Source: G965230615 sp965230615
Lineage (GTDB): Bacteria; Pseudomonadota; Gammaproteobacteria; HTCC5015
Assembly (NCBI GenBank): GCA_965230615.1
Contig: OZ246012.1
Location: 3,968,001-4,032,000 of the forward strand
Direction of reading: 5' to 3'
DNA length: 64,000 nucleotides
The position numbers were made by a program, and so were the translations under genes. Shown here piece after piece: positions 1 to 9,923 of this stretch. Every line of letters begins with the position of its first letter. Positions within the stretch are counted from its first letter, which is position 1. The notes under the pieces were generated by a model that was not told the DNA's origin, searched no databases, and worked only from the letters and a program-made list of their open reading frames with translations.

Positions 1-3000
1 TTATCTTGCTCATTGCTGTTGGCAGCAGTAATAATTGCCCAGCGGCCAGCATTATCGATGTGGTTTAACGGCTGGCTCTGGACAGAACGGCGGCGTGAGC
101 GACGAGCAAAGCCTGGGCGCTTTTGCTGCGGTGTAATTAAAGCACGTAAGCCGATAAAACTATCTGAATGTACTAAGCCATTGGCAGCGAGTTCACCGAG
201 TGCATTTTCAACTTGAGTGCGTAACATGCCGGTATGTTGCACCAGATCAACAAAAAAACAGGCGCCGTATTGTTGTAATGCAGTTAGTAGGCTTTGTGCG
301 GTTGATGAGAGTGTCTGTGTATCTACCGTTGTTGCACAGTACAGCCAGTGGCGGCTATTGGTTCTTTCCAGTAATGTTATCGCTGTGGTTTTAATCGGGC
401 CACTTTGCGCTTTGCTTTTTTGCGGTAGTCTTGCCCAAATAAAGCGACCATGACTGCATAGCTGATCAAGGTCCAGCGTAGTGTAAGCGGCCAGACGAGG
501 TGGGAGTATATCAGTTTCCCAGGTGCTGGCAGGCAAGCTAAAGCCTTCCAGTTGCTGTAAGCGCAAGGCTAGAGCTTCACTGCCACTTGCTTGTTCTGCT
601 TGATTTAAGCCATGCCATTGAAATAAGAAGCGCATAAACTCCGCTATGTTTACCGGTTTAACTGCTTCGCGTAGGCGTTTCAATGTATAACGATGAATAC
701 GAGCCAATAAGCCACGCTCACACCATTGCTGCTGTTGCTCTGCATTGGCAGCATCGGTGAATTGGCCGCGCATAGCGTAACCTTGACTCTCCAGTTGATA
801 GAGTGCTATTTGAATGTTGTTTACGTTTTGTTGTAGTGATTGAGCTAAAGTGTTTTCACTGACAGGGCCTAAGCATTCTAGCCTGCTGCGTAATAATTCG
901 ACTAAGGCTGCATCATGAGACCAGTCTTGCTGACTGGCAGGTCCAGCTGCTTGAATCGCAGGTGTGAGTTGTGCATCGGGAAAGAGTGCCTGTAATAACA
1001 CTAGCCGTTCAGCGCAACACCAGAGATTGAGCTTATCTGTTGTCAGCAAGCAGGCGCGTTGCTGCTGTTGTAATTGCGCAAAATAATCCTGCCAATTAAG
1101 CAAGGCATGTTGTTGCTGTGCTGCCGATTCGGCTTCAATAAAGCCAAGGCGTAGTAGTGCATCATGTAACTCATCAGCATTGCTGACAGATGGCCACGCC
1201 TGTTCTTGAACCAGTTTGATGGCGTCTTGGTCAAGGCGGCCTAACTCACCTGCTTCTTCCGGACTCATAAAACGTCTAGCTGCGACAGCACGGGTGCGGC
1301 GCTCTTCGGCAGGCGCGTCATCAAGAAAAGCGTAAGGGCGAGCGGTTAATATTTCCTGTGCTAAAGGTGATGCGCCCGCTAAGTCACGGCAGTGTATGTT
1401 AACCAGCCCATTTTCAGTTTGTTTCAGTAGCTTAGCGAGACCGTCTATATCCATTGCATCGGTCAGGCAGTCATGAATCGTTTGCTGTACTAAAGGATGC
1501 TCGGGGATTTCACGCTCACCGACAATATTATCCTGGCATGCCAGTTGGTCTGGGAAGATTACCGAAATAAGGTCTTCAGCATCCATACGCTGAAATTGTG
1601 CAGGTACCCGCTTACCATTACGGTTGCGCTTGATCGCCAGTGCCGTGCTGGCATTCCAGCGCCAGCGTGTTAAAAATAAAGGAATAGCCAGCATTGCCTG
1701 GGTAACCACTTCTTTAACTACTGCCGCTTTAACATAGTGTTGTACCTCTTCGAGTGGGAAGCTATGTGTTGCGCCCAGCGAAATCACAATACTGTCCTCC
1801 AGTGCAGCTGCCTGTAGCTCAAAGTTGAATTTGCGGCAAAACTTTTTACGTAAGGCCAAGCCCCAGGCGCGGTTTAATCTGGAGCCATAGGGCGAGTGAA
1901 TAACAATGTGCTGGTCACCGGCTTCATCAAAGAAGCGCTCAAAATAAATATCCTGCTGGGTTGGCATGCCGCCGAGTGCATTACGTGCTGCAGCCAGATA
2001 CTCTGCTAATTGTACTGCAGCTTGCCCCGGAATATGTAATGCCGTGACCAGCCACTCAATAGTATTATCCAGGCCTTCATTCGTTAATTTTTCATCGATG
2101 TTTTGTCGGAGTTGTGAAACCGCCTGACTTAGCTCATCGGTACGTCCTGGTGCCTCACCAAACCAGAAAGGAATATTAGGTGGCTGTCCTTGTGCGTCTT
2201 CAACGCGCACGATGCTGCTTTCGATTTTAAGTATACGGTAAGATATGTTGCCCAGCTGAAATATATCGCCGGGTAAACTCTCAAAAGCAAAATCTTCATT
2301 GAGTGAGCCTATAAACTGGCCTTGCGGTTCCATGATGACATCATAATCAAACTGGTCTGGAATGACGCCAGCATTCGTGACGGCTGTGAGTTTGGCATTC
2401 TTGCGGCCCCGCAGTTGATGATTAACCGCGTCGCGATGGATATAGGCACTACGCCGACCACGGCGGGTACTAAAGCCTTCAGCCAACATATTCAGCAATG
2501 TGTCAAACTCGGTCTCACTGAGATTAGCGTAAGGTAAGGCTTGGCGAACAGTTTGGTAGAGTGACTGTTCCTGCCATTGTGCACAAGCAAGCTCTGCGAT
2601 AAGTTGTTGTGCCAGTACATCTTGAGGGCCGTTGGGAATTTCTAAGCTATCGAGTTCACCATTTTGCGCCGCGTGTAGCAGTGCGGCACACTCCACCAGG
2701 TCATCACGACTAATCGGGAACAGACGACCTTTGGGCAGACCGTCAACCGCATGATTGGCGCGCCCGACACGCTGTAAAAAAGCTGCAATACTGTGTGGTG
2801 AGCCAATTTGACAAACCAGATCAACATCACCGATATCGATACCGAGTTCTAATGATGCTGTGGCAACCATGGCCTTGAGCTGGCCTTGTTTAAGGCGTTG
2901 TTCTGCGTCCAGCCGGTGTTCTCTGGCCAGGCTGCCATGGTGTGCCGTCACTTGGTTCTCACCCAGTCGCTCAGCCAGAAAACGTGCAGCACGTTCGGCA

Positions 3001-3854
3001 AGGCGGCGGTTGTTGACGAAAATCAACGTCGTTTTATGCTCATTAATTAATTCAAATAGGCGGTCATAAACTTCTTGCCAGATTTCATTGGCCATGACGG
3101 CTGACAGTGGTGAACCGGTAACTTCGATCGCAATATCGCGTTTTCGCTTATGTCCGCTATCAACAATAACGCAGTGTTCATTACGTGCGCCGACTAAAAA
3201 TTGGGCAACACGATCAATCGGTTTTTGAGTGGCAGATAAGCCAATACGCACCGGTGGTTTGTTTTGTGTGGCAAGGGTTAGCGCGTGTAAGCGCTCCAGT
3301 GATAGTGCCAGATGCGCGCCACGTTTATTGCTGGCTAGCGCATGGATTTCATCAATAATCACATTGCGTACCGTGCCGAGCATGGCCCGACCTGAAGCGC
3401 TGGTCAGTAAAATAAATAATGACTCAGGTGTTGTCACCAGAATATGCGGTGGCTTCTTACGCATTTTATCACGCTCATTTTGTGGCGTGTCACCGGTGCG
3501 TACTTGCGCTCGAATTTCTACATCTGGTAATTGCAATGCATTTAAGTATTTACTGATGTTTTGCAAAGGGTCTTGCAGGTTTTTTTGTATATCGTTTGAG
3601 AGCGCTTTTAAGGGCGAAACATAGAGCACATAAACTTGATCTTTTAAGCCAATTTCAAGGCCTTCAACAATCAGCTCGTCAATGGCCGCGAGAAAAGCCG
3701 CCAGCGTTTTACCACTGCCTGTTGGGGCTGCAATGAGCGTATGCTGGCCTTGTTTGATCGCGGGCCAGGCTTGGGTCTGAGCGGGTGTGGCTGTCGTGAA
3801 CTGATCGGAAAACCAGTTGGCGACTGCACTGTGAAATAGCGTGTGTAACATCAT
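1..3854 (-). CDS. lhr: ATP-dependent helicase Lhr, C-terminus cut by window edge
   Basis: Large superfamily 2 helicase of the Lhr type, a DNA repair-linked 3'-5' translocase with a DEAD/H helicase core and a long C-terminal region. Reading from two tandem ATGs (3854 and 3851), the frame stays open to base 1, giving about 1284 codons. Visible motifs are Walker A APTGSGKT near residues 38-48, DEIH near 165, GLSAT (motif III), ELGIDIGDVD (motif V) and QRVGRANH (motif VI). A C-terminal AGRW stretch is near the window edge. Family members are usually about 1400-1550 residues, so roughly 150-250 residues lie outside the window. The TTA at bases 1-3 is not in this frame and is not the stop. No strong Shine-Dalgarno is seen, and the two ATGs cannot be separated. 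Confidence 0.96.
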   Translation of the reverse strand, partial: MMLHTLFHSAVANWFSDQFTTATPAQTQAWPAIKQGQHTLIAAPTGSGKTLAAFLAAIDELIVEGLEIGLKDQVYVLYVSPLKALSNDIQKNLQDPLQNISKYLNALQLPDVEIRAQVRTGDTPQNERDKMRKKPPHILVTTPESLFILLTSASGRAMLGTVRNVIIDEIHALASNKRGAHLALSLERLHALTLATQNKPPVRIGLSATQKPIDRVAQFLVGARNEHCVIVDSGHKRKRDIAIEVTGSPLSAVMANEIWQEVYDRLFELINEHKTTLIFVNNRRLAERAARFLAERLGENQVTAHHGSLAREHRLDAEQRLKQGQLKAMVATASLELGIDIGDVDLVCQIGSPHSIAAFLQRVGRANHAVDGLPKGRLFPISRDDLVECAALLHAAQNGELDSLEIPNGPQDVLAQQLIAELACAQWQEQSLYQTVRQALPYANLSETEFDTLLNMLAEGFSTRRGRRSAYIHRDAVNHQLRGRKNAKLTAVTNAGVIPDQFDYDVIMEPQGQFIGSLNEDFAFESLPGDIFQLGNISYRILKIESSIVRVEDAQGQPPNIPFWFGEAPGRTDELSQAVSQLRQNIDEKLTNEGLDNTIEWLVTALHIPGQAAVQLAEYLAAARNALGGMPTQQDIYFERFFDEAGDQHIVIHSPYGSRLNRAWGLALRKKFCRKFNFELQAAALEDSIVISLGATHSFPLEEVQHYVKAAVVKEVVTQAMLAIPLFLTRWRWNASTALAIKRNRNGKRVPAQFQRMDAEDLISVIFPDQLACQDNIVGEREIPEHPLVQQTIHDCLTDAMDIDGLAKLLKQTENGLVNIHCRDLAGASPLAQEILTARPYAFLDDAPAEERRTRAVAARRFMSPEEAGELGRLDQDAIKLVQEQAWPSVSNADELHDALLRLGFIEAESAAQQQHALLNWQDYFAQLQQQQRACLLTTDKLNLWCCAERLVLLQALFPDAQLTPAIQAAGPASQQDWSHDAALVELLRSRLECLGPVSENTLAQSLQQNVNNIQIALYQLESQGYAMRGQFTDAANAEQQQQWCERGLLARIHRYTLKRLREAVKPVNIAEFMRFLFQWHGLNQAEQASGSEALALRLQQLEGFSLPASTWETDILPPRLAAYTTLDLDQLCSHGRFIWARLPQKSKAQSGPIKTTAITLLERTNSRHWLYCATTVDTQTLSSTAQSLLTALQQYGACFFVDLVQHTGMLRTQVENALGELAANGLVHSDSFIGLRALITPQQKRPGFARRSRRRSVQSQPLNHIDNAGRWAIITAANSNEQD

Positions 3855-4030
3855 TTTATTTTAACTCAGATTGAAACAATATTTGCATCTAAGTTGTAAT
3901 TACAGCACAATAAACTCTGGGCTATTTCAAGACTTCTTGAAATCAAAAAATAAAATATCCACGAAAAGTGGTGCAATACCAAGAAACAAACTGCCAGGGC
4001 TAACACGGCAGTAAAAGAAGGGAGACCTCT

Positions 4031-4384
4031 ATGGAAGTAAAGGCCACGCTTGTACCGGGTGAAAACGGTACTAAGTCACTTGTGCGTGAGTATGGTGACC
4101 GTTTGGTGTGCGTTCGTTATCGCTATGATAAAGAGCGCCAAAAACGTTTTAAGACAATAGAGCTTATTGTTGATGAACAGCATTGGAGTGCCACACTCGA
4201 TAAACGTAAAGTTGTTTGTATTCAATTAGATGAACATGAACATGAATTGCGAATGCGTGTGAAATCTGCAGGTGGTAATTGGCAGGATGATTTGCAAAGT
4301 TGGAGTATGGATTATCAAACTGCTTTAGAGCTGGGTTTGGAGGCGCGAATCATGCCTGTTGTACCAGACAAACCATCAGAGTAG
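4031..4384 (+). CDS. conserved hypothetical protein
   Basis: A 117-residue soluble protein with no signal peptide or membrane segment. It is rich in charged residues (GDRLVCVRYRYDKERQKR near the N-terminus, then KTIELIVDEQHW). I recall similar short proteins (consensus around NGTKxLVxxYGDxLVCVRYRYD) in many proteobacteria, but no function is known to me. GGGAG at 4020-4024 lies 6 bases before the ATG, a convincing ribosome site. The gene stands alone between divergent lhr and a long spacer. Product assignment is not possible. Confidence 0.8.
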   Translation: MEVKATLVPGENGTKSLVREYGDRLVCVRYRYDKERQKRFKTIELIVDEQHWSATLDKRKVVCIQLDEHEHELRMRVKSAGGNWQDDLQSWSMDYQTALELGLEARIMPVVPDKPSE

Positions 4385-5069
4385 CGCAAAGTTCATACTT
4401 AAGTATGATGTTTGTAGCTGCAGCGATGTTATCATCAGCCGTAATATTGTCAGTGGGTGGATTATCATCATTACGTTTTACTGTGTGGTGAATAAATGAT
4501 GGCAATTTCATTATTTGCATGAATGCTAATAATAGCCATTTGCCCTCTTTGTGTTCATACCGCTTGTTCTCAAGTCAAGTATGGCACTGGCAGTATTACG
4601 GCGGCTGTTACAAAAACATACAATGTTGAGCTATGTAAAAGCGGCCGAGCTTACTGAGCGTTTGTGGCAGAGCGTTGAAATTTACCATTGTTTAAGCAGC
4701 ACATTCAGCTCAGGATATCAGCGTTATTTGCACTCGTTATATAGGGCTGTATGACAGCCAGGCTAAAGTCTGTATAGAGTTTAGCGATTTATCGAATGTT
4801 AAAATGTAAAATCCAGTAACCCGTATCTGTACATATTTTCTGTGTTAATACAGGTAGTGGTTGTCCGAAAAATGATTATGATAAATAGACTGATAGTCTT
4901 TTCAGTATAATGTCTAGTGATTATTGGCTGATGCAACTCTTTTTTAAGGCAATTTGGCCATAGATTCTCGGTATTCCGCTCGGACGTCTGAATTAAGTTC
5001 AGACCTCGCACTGAAATTTCCCTTCCGCTACACTGAATTTCGCTTAGAATTCAAATTAACCGGAAAAAT
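4385..5069. other. 685-bp spacer, no convincing gene
   Basis: Short frames exist on both strands (for example 4551-4754 plus), but none has a ribosome site, recognisable protein or codon pattern like the neighbours. The stretch is AT-rich and probably holds the promoter of the downstream lipoprotein. No clear terminator hairpin was found for the upstream gene. Confidence 0.5.
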
Positions 5070-5987
5070 ATGAATAACATCGGAAAGATAGGGTTTTGCT
5101 GCTTACTGCTTTCTTTAGCTGCCTGCAGTACACAGAACAGTAAGCCAGAGTTAAGTGCGACGCAAGCTGGAACAGACCGTCAATCAGAGTTGGATGTGTT
5201 AACAAAGTCCAGCCTCAAGCAGCTATGGGTTGCTCAGGGCTTCAAAACGCCAGAGTCAGTCTTATATGACCAACAGCGCAATATACTCTATGTTGCCAAT
5301 ATCGATGGTCATGATGCTGAAAAAGATGGCTTAGGCTTTATCTCAAAGCTGTCGCGTGATGGCCAAATTGTCGATTTAGAGTGGATTTCCGGTTTGCATG
5401 CACCCAAAGGGATGGCTGTGTATGACGGCAAACTATATGTTGCTGATATAACCGATTTAGTTGAAATTGACATTGAAAAAGGTGAGATCATTGGTCGTTA
5501 TACTAATGACAAAGCCGTATTTTTAAATGATGTGGTTGCTGATGCAAAAGGCTTTATATATGCCTCTGACACCAGAGATCATAAGCTATATCGCTTCAAA
5601 GATGGAGTGTTGGAATTTTGGCTGGAAGCAGAAGAAATTAAAAACCCCAATGGCCTCTATATAAAAGATGATAGCACTTTATTGCTTGGGGCCAGCCATC
5701 ATGTGTTTTCAATTGATTTACAAAGCAAAGCTGTCAGTAGCTATATTCAAACAGGGATTGGTGAAATAACTGATGGCCTGGTACCCAATGGTAGCGGTGC
5801 TTTTTTCACCAGTGACTGGTTCGGTAAAACCTGGTTGAGCCACCCCGATAGAAAAAGTGCTTTATTGTTAGATACATCTGGCGAGAAAGTAAATTCGGCG
5901 GACCTTGAGTATGTAGCGTCAGAAGCGATGTTGTTAATTCCGACTTTTTTAGATAATAAAGTCATCGCCTACACCGTAGAGGAGTGA
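5070..5987 (+). CDS. SMP-30/gluconolactonase-like beta-propeller lipoprotein
   Basis: A 305-residue predicted lipoprotein. The signal sequence MNNIGKIGFCCLLLSLAACS ends in a lipobox (LAAC), so Cys19 would be lipid-modified and the protein anchored in the envelope. The mature part looks like an NHL/SMP-30 six-bladed beta-propeller: repeated GxLYVADxxD-like strands (NILYVANIDGHD, GKLYVADITD, GFIYASDTRDHKLY, NPNGLYIKDD). Relatives bind metals and hydrolyse lactones, or serve as binding scaffolds; the substrate here cannot be told. It is a single gene followed by a strong terminator. Confidence 0.82.
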   Translation: MNNIGKIGFCCLLLSLAACSTQNSKPELSATQAGTDRQSELDVLTKSSLKQLWVAQGFKTPESVLYDQQRNILYVANIDGHDAEKDGLGFISKLSRDGQIVDLEWISGLHAPKGMAVYDGKLYVADITDLVEIDIEKGEIIGRYTNDKAVFLNDVVADAKGFIYASDTRDHKLYRFKDGVLEFWLEAEEIKNPNGLYIKDDSTLLLGASHHVFSIDLQSKAVSSYIQTGIGEITDGLVPNGSGAFFTSDWFGKTWLSHPDRKSALLLDTSGEKVNSADLEYVASEAMLLIPTFLDNKVIAYTVEE

Positions 5988-6031
5988 TAAAAGGAGTAGC
6001 GATAAACAACATAACGCTAAAAATCGCAGTT

Positions 6032-6072
6032 AAAAAAGCGCATATTGGCTATCTGGCAATATGCGCTTTTTT
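6032..6072 (+). terminator. Rho-independent terminator
   Basis: A 16-bp perfect stem (6032-6047 with 6057-6072) around a 9-base loop, GC-rich at the centre (GCGCATATTG) and ending in a run of T. It terminates the beta-propeller lipoprotein gene. Confidence 0.9.
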
Positions 6073-6142
6073 ATTGCCTGATGCTTGACCCAATGCGGTG
6101 AAGACGATATTTTGATTAATAATCATGTTGTGAGGGTCGTTA

Positions 6143-6628
6143 ATGAGGCAAGGGCAGGTAGACATTGTTGGTGAAATCGACTTTCAAATATCCGTCTATC
6201 TTGCGTTGGAGCTGCTCAAATATAAATCTGCAAAACATTATCAGTTAATCCAGGACTATATCAGGCTGATCAGGCAAGCTGAACGTAGTGGCATGCGTGC
6301 TTATGATAAGCCGCCCACATTTGAGCTCTCAGTGACCAGTAGTGATTATTCGTTGACATGGTGTGCCTGCACTATTGTGCATGATGCGATGCATTCTAAG
6401 TTGTATCATGATTATCAACAGCAACAAGGCGATACAGATGTGCCAGCTGATGCTTGGACAGGTGTGGCTGCTGAGAAAGTTTGTCTAGCTGTGCAGCTCA
6501 ATGCACTGCGACAATTGGGCGCGCCATTACATGAAATCGCACATCTTGCACAGCAAGATGGTTCACATGCCGATATCGATAACGATGGCGTCAGCAGCTG
6601 GGAAGACTACTATTCGCGTGATTGGTAA
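6143..6628 (+). CDS. hypothetical protein with C-terminal EF-hand-like loop
   Basis: A 161-residue soluble protein without a signal peptide; family not recognised. The middle contains WCACTIVHDAMHSKLYHDY, with several His and Asp residues that could bind a metal, followed by a conserved-looking EKVCLAVQLNALRQLGAP. The last 20 residues hold DIDNDGVSSWED, which fits the DxDxDGxxxxxE/D calcium-binding loop of EF-hand or dockerin type. The gene is convergent with the TPR protein, with only 5 bases between. Function unknown; the calcium loop is my inference from the pattern. Confidence 0.72.
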   Translation: MRQGQVDIVGEIDFQISVYLALELLKYKSAKHYQLIQDYIRLIRQAERSGMRAYDKPPTFELSVTSSDYSLTWCACTIVHDAMHSKLYHDYQQQQGDTDVPADAWTGVAAEKVCLAVQLNALRQLGAPLHEIAHLAQQDGSHADIDNDGVSSWEDYYSRDW

Positions 6629-6633
6629 CAAGG

Positions 6634-7719
6634 TTATACGAATATATCTGCCAGCATGTAAGATAGCGCTACGGTACTTGATGTTGTAATCACTGCCACT
6701 TGCCAGGAGTAGTTTTTATAAAAAGCGGCTGCAACCGATAGTGGCAACAAAGCCGCGCGGAAAATACTGCGCAGTATTTTACAGGCCAGAGAGCTATACA
6801 CAGGGTCACTGATAAATTTGTTCAGTCGATAGGATTTATCAATAAGCCAGTTGCCATAAAAATAATCAGCATAGGTATCGATCGCATTGTTTGCTGCGGT
6901 CTGCTTAACAAACTGGCGGTTACTGATGTAGTTAGGCTTTCTAAGTGCTGAGTTTAATAGCACGGCATTAATGGCGTATAAGCAACCCATAAAACCGCCT
7001 GTTGAAAAGCCAATGATAATAACAAAAAAGGATGTCAGCCAATCACTGATAAAGCCATCGAATCTACGGTCTTTACTGATCTGAATAAGCTTAGCGAGTT
7101 TTTCTTTATGCTTTTTAGCGTAGTTAGTGCTTAGCGGTAGTGCTTTGATTTTTTGTAGCTGAGCTGCGGCATGCTCTAGCTGTTGTGTTCTTGAAGCAAA
7201 GTACTTTATGCCGTTATCCACTCGCTGGGTATGCCAGTTTTTTAGTGCGTTCGCGACATATAAAGAAACGAGTCGGTCAACCAAATTACTATCATTGGGT
7301 TTTTTCTCAAACAGCTTTTCATGTAGCCTCAGCGTTTTGCTCAAAGTGCCATTATGTGAGACAAGTTCACGAAGGTTCGATTTTATCTGTGGATCATTAG
7401 GCGCAATATGTTGCGCGCGTTTGAACTCAGTAATCGCTTCATCATATTGATTACGATTTAATAAAACATTTGCCAATTCTAAGTGATAGTTCGCTTGATT
7501 GGGTTTGAGCTTTATTGCTTGCCGCAGATCATTTTCAACCTGTCTAAGAGAAGATCCGCTGGCATTCTTAACCTGGCCACGTAAGAAATGCAGCTCATGA
7601 TCATTCGCAAATTTATCAACGAGTGCATCGGCAAGCATTAATGCTTCAGGGTACTTTTTCACAGTCATCAAAGCATGAACCAGCTTTTTGGCGACAGTAT
7701 AAGCTGTATCTGTATTCAT
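6634..7719 (-). CDS. TPR-repeat membrane protein
   Basis: A 361-residue protein. The N-terminal half (about 1-130) contains tetratricopeptide repeats of the form NYHLELANVLLNRNQYDEAITEFKRAQHIAPNDP, which mediate protein contacts. The middle (about 165-220) is basic and coiled. The C-terminal half has hydrophobic segments (FFVIIIGFSTGGFMGCLYAINAVLL, ALLPLSVAAAFY, VITTSSTVALSYMLADI), so it is probably an inner-membrane protein with a cytoplasmic TPR head. No partner gene is next to it, so its role is unknown. It is expressed alone on the minus strand. Confidence 0.8.
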   Translation of the reverse strand: MNTDTAYTVAKKLVHALMTVKKYPEALMLADALVDKFANDHELHFLRGQVKNASGSSLRQVENDLRQAIKLKPNQANYHLELANVLLNRNQYDEAITEFKRAQHIAPNDPQIKSNLRELVSHNGTLSKTLRLHEKLFEKKPNDSNLVDRLVSLYVANALKNWHTQRVDNGIKYFASRTQQLEHAAAQLQKIKALPLSTNYAKKHKEKLAKLIQISKDRRFDGFISDWLTSFFVIIIGFSTGGFMGCLYAINAVLLNSALRKPNYISNRQFVKQTAANNAIDTYADYFYGNWLIDKSYRLNKFISDPVYSSLACKILRSIFRAALLPLSVAAAFYKNYSWQVAVITTSSTVALSYMLADIFV

Positions 7720-8024
7720 TAGTACTGACCCTAGTTTACGGGTATTCGTTTTTATTATTATTAGTCGTTATTAATGCATCAATGGTAATGGAGTTCCCTG
7801 CACAAAAACAACTCAGATAGCAAAGTTCGCAAAGTTGATGTGAAGCTGTTAACGTTATAGCTATTATTTCGATGTTTGTTGACTAAGCTATTGATAAAAC
7901 TAAAAAATACATTTTCCTAAAAAAGGGTAACTGTTTTTAGTACATGGGTTTAATAAGTGCAAACTCTTTATATTTGTTAAATACGTCACAGTTTTTATGG
8001 CTGAGATAAGAAAAAAGTGAAAAG
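7720..8024. other. 305-bp divergent spacer
   Basis: Lies between two divergent genes and should hold both promoters. It is AT-rich, with no recognisable operator or RNA gene. Confidence 0.5.
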
Positions 8025-8708
8025 ATGAAGCATATTATGAAGCACTACTTGGTTTTTATGGTCACTCTTGCTAAGCGCATAGGCTGTATCAGTTTGTGCT
8101 TATGCGTAATTGCTTGCACAAATAATAAAACAGCTAAGCTACCAGATTGGGTGCCGGGAGCCGATACAGCGTTGGCAACGACATCTATGCCGCAGGATTT
8201 TAGTGGCCGCTGGTCTTTGAACGAAACAATGAGTGATGATTTATACCGTGTACTACAGCGTTTGGAGCACAAAAGTACTCGCCGTGCAGCCAATAGAAAT
8301 ACAGTCGACCCACTGGGTATAACGAATGGTCGATCCCGAGACACGCTCAGTGTACAAGCTCTGCTAGCGGATAAACGTTTAGCTGTATTAAATGCAGCTA
8401 CCTTAGATATTCGGCAGCAGCAACATCGCGTGAGGTTTGTCTACGGTAGTGCTGAGCCGATAATATATTTAACCGATGGACAAGCAAGCAGTAAAGATAA
8501 TAACCTCAATATCACCTTGGCTGGCTGGGAAGGTGCGCAATTGGTTATCGAAAAAAATGGTCCTGGGGGGAGTATTTTAGAGCGTTGGACACGATCACCC
8601 GATCGCCGTCAATTGCATGTACAGCTTGAATTTACAATGCCACTGGCAGGCACAATGGTCGTGATACATCAGTTCTTTGATCGTATAGCAGCTTCGCCAG
8701 AGATATAG
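8025..8708 (+). CDS. hypothetical lipoprotein
   Basis: A 227-residue protein with a long signal sequence ending in LCVIACTNN, a lipobox that places a lipidated Cys at residue 31. The mature part begins with DFSGRWSLNETMSDDLYRVLQ, a pattern common in uncharacterised secreted proteins where the FSGxW motif opens a small lipocalin-like beta domain. The rest is beta-rich (VRFVYGSAEPIIYLTDG, GSILERWTRSPDRRQLHVQLEF). No catalytic motif is evident. The ATG at 8025 is preceded by a purine-rich stretch. Function unknown. Confidence 0.76.
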   Translation: MKHIMKHYLVFMVTLAKRIGCISLCLCVIACTNNKTAKLPDWVPGADTALATTSMPQDFSGRWSLNETMSDDLYRVLQRLEHKSTRRAANRNTVDPLGITNGRSRDTLSVQALLADKRLAVLNAATLDIRQQQHRVRFVYGSAEPIIYLTDGQASSKDNNLNITLAGWEGAQLVIEKNGPGGSILERWTRSPDRRQLHVQLEFTMPLAGTMVVIHQFFDRIAASPEI

Positions 8709-8938
8709 ACAGATACCGTAGTGAGGCCCTTAGGCAGCTTGCGAATCCAGCCTGGGAATCAGGGTAAACCAAATGCCAATCTCAATGTCGAAGCTTGATA
8801 AGTATTTGGTCTGGCCAGCATAAGCCGAGAGTCGATATGTGACTACTGTTGGGTAATTGGCAGCGGGGCTTGCTATGATGTCTGGCAGACAAGTGGCTGT
8901 ATTGCGATGACTTTAATGAATAATAACCGGGAGGCTTT

Positions 8939-9541
8939 ATGAGATTACGACAGTGGTTATTGCCAATAATGTTGGCAATGTTATCGATAACCGCTTGCGC
9001 GCCTGTTTCGACAGGCTGGCGTGCGGACGAGAGTGGTGCTAAACAGCGGGCGAATGGTGCCAACGAAACCCAAAAAGAAGCGCAAGCTGTTGCAGAAGCC
9101 ATCAAAGCGTTTAAAGAAAAAGACCCGAATATTAAGACATTCTTTGACAAGGCTTATGGCTACGCTGTTTTCCCCAATGTTGCCAAGGGAGGCTTTGTCG
9201 TCGGTGCTGCGCATGGTCGTGGGCGTGTTTTCCAACAAGGTCGTCTGGTCGGTTTATCACGGCTGACCCAGGTCAGTGTCGGCTTGCAGTTAGGTGGGCA
9301 GGTATATAGCGAGTTGATTTTCTTTAAAGATGCAGACACTTTTAATGCCTTTAAAGATAACCGGATTAAATTCGATGCACAGGCATCGGCAGTTGCTGTT
9401 ACCTATGGCGCATCTGCCAATGTTGCCTACAGCAATGGTGTTGCGGTATTTAGTCTGGCCAAAGGGGGCTTAATGTATGAAGCCTCTGTGGGTGGGCAAA
9501 AATTCACATTCACCCCCATTATTGGGGCAGGCAAGAGCTAG
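8939..9541 (+). CDS. SYLF (Ysc84/DUF500) domain lipoprotein
   Basis: A 200-residue lipoprotein: the signal sequence ends in SITACAPVS, so Cys20 is the predicted lipidation site. The rest is a SYLF domain, seen from DPNIKTFFDKAYGYAVFPNVAKGGFVVGAAHGRGRVF through GGQVYSELIFFKDADTFNAFK to the glycine-rich end AVFSLAKGGLMYEASVGGQKFTF. SYLF domains bind lipids or phosphoinositides in eukaryotes. In bacteria they are envelope proteins of unclear function. Length is typical of the bacterial family. GGGAGG at 8929-8934 precedes the ATG. A hairpin follows the stop. Confidence 0.9.
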   Translation: MRLRQWLLPIMLAMLSITACAPVSTGWRADESGAKQRANGANETQKEAQAVAEAIKAFKEKDPNIKTFFDKAYGYAVFPNVAKGGFVVGAAHGRGRVFQQGRLVGLSRLTQVSVGLQLGGQVYSELIFFKDADTFNAFKDNRIKFDAQASAVAVTYGASANVAYSNGVAVFSLAKGGLMYEASVGGQKFTFTPIIGAGKS

Positions 9542-9577
9542 ATAGAGTCTAAAACCAGCCACTTTCCTTATCTTATT

Positions 9578-9602
9578 GCAAAGCCTCATTGAGAGGCTTT
9601 GC
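9578..9602 (+). terminator. probable terminator hairpin
   Basis: A 10-bp perfect stem (GCAAAGCCTC / GAGGCTTTGC) with a 5-base loop, 37 bases after the SYLF gene. The following T-run is weak, so it may act as an mRNA 3' end or a weak terminator. Confidence 0.6.
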
Positions 9603-9706
9603 TGTCTCAGACCTTACTTTTTGCCCTGATCCGCTATCAGTTTATGCAGCCAGGCTAAGGCCCAGCAGCTAATTGCAGGAATATCGCATATGTGCGAGAG
9701 CCTGGA

Positions 9707-9733
9707 TTGACAAGCATGGCATAAGCCTATACT
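9707..9733 (+). promoter_or_regulatory. possible sigma-70 promoter of transketolase
   Basis: TTGACA at 9707-9712 and TATACT at 9728-9733 match the -35 and -10 consensus, but the 15-bp spacer is shorter than usual. The transcript would have an untranslated leader of about 185 bases. I saw no riboswitch fold in it. Confidence 0.35.
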
Positions 9734-9923
9734 GTTAGCGCCGGCTATAAATAGCCAAAAATCCTGCTAAATGCCTTAATTGGTAGCAATCTGGAAACAG
9801 TTTTATTACACCATATATATAAAGGTAATCAGCCATAGCAAGCACGGGCTTGCTGTGCGTCACGGCCGGGCGGGCGGTCAATAGCGGTGAAGATGAACAG
9901 AGATAAACGCAATTAGGAGTATT

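Noticed and set aside
1..3. TTA as the stop of lhr
   Set aside because: It is out of frame with the gene, which runs off the window.
4551..4754. 67-residue plus-strand frame in the long spacer
   Set aside because: No ribosome site, no family pattern, AT-rich non-coding context.
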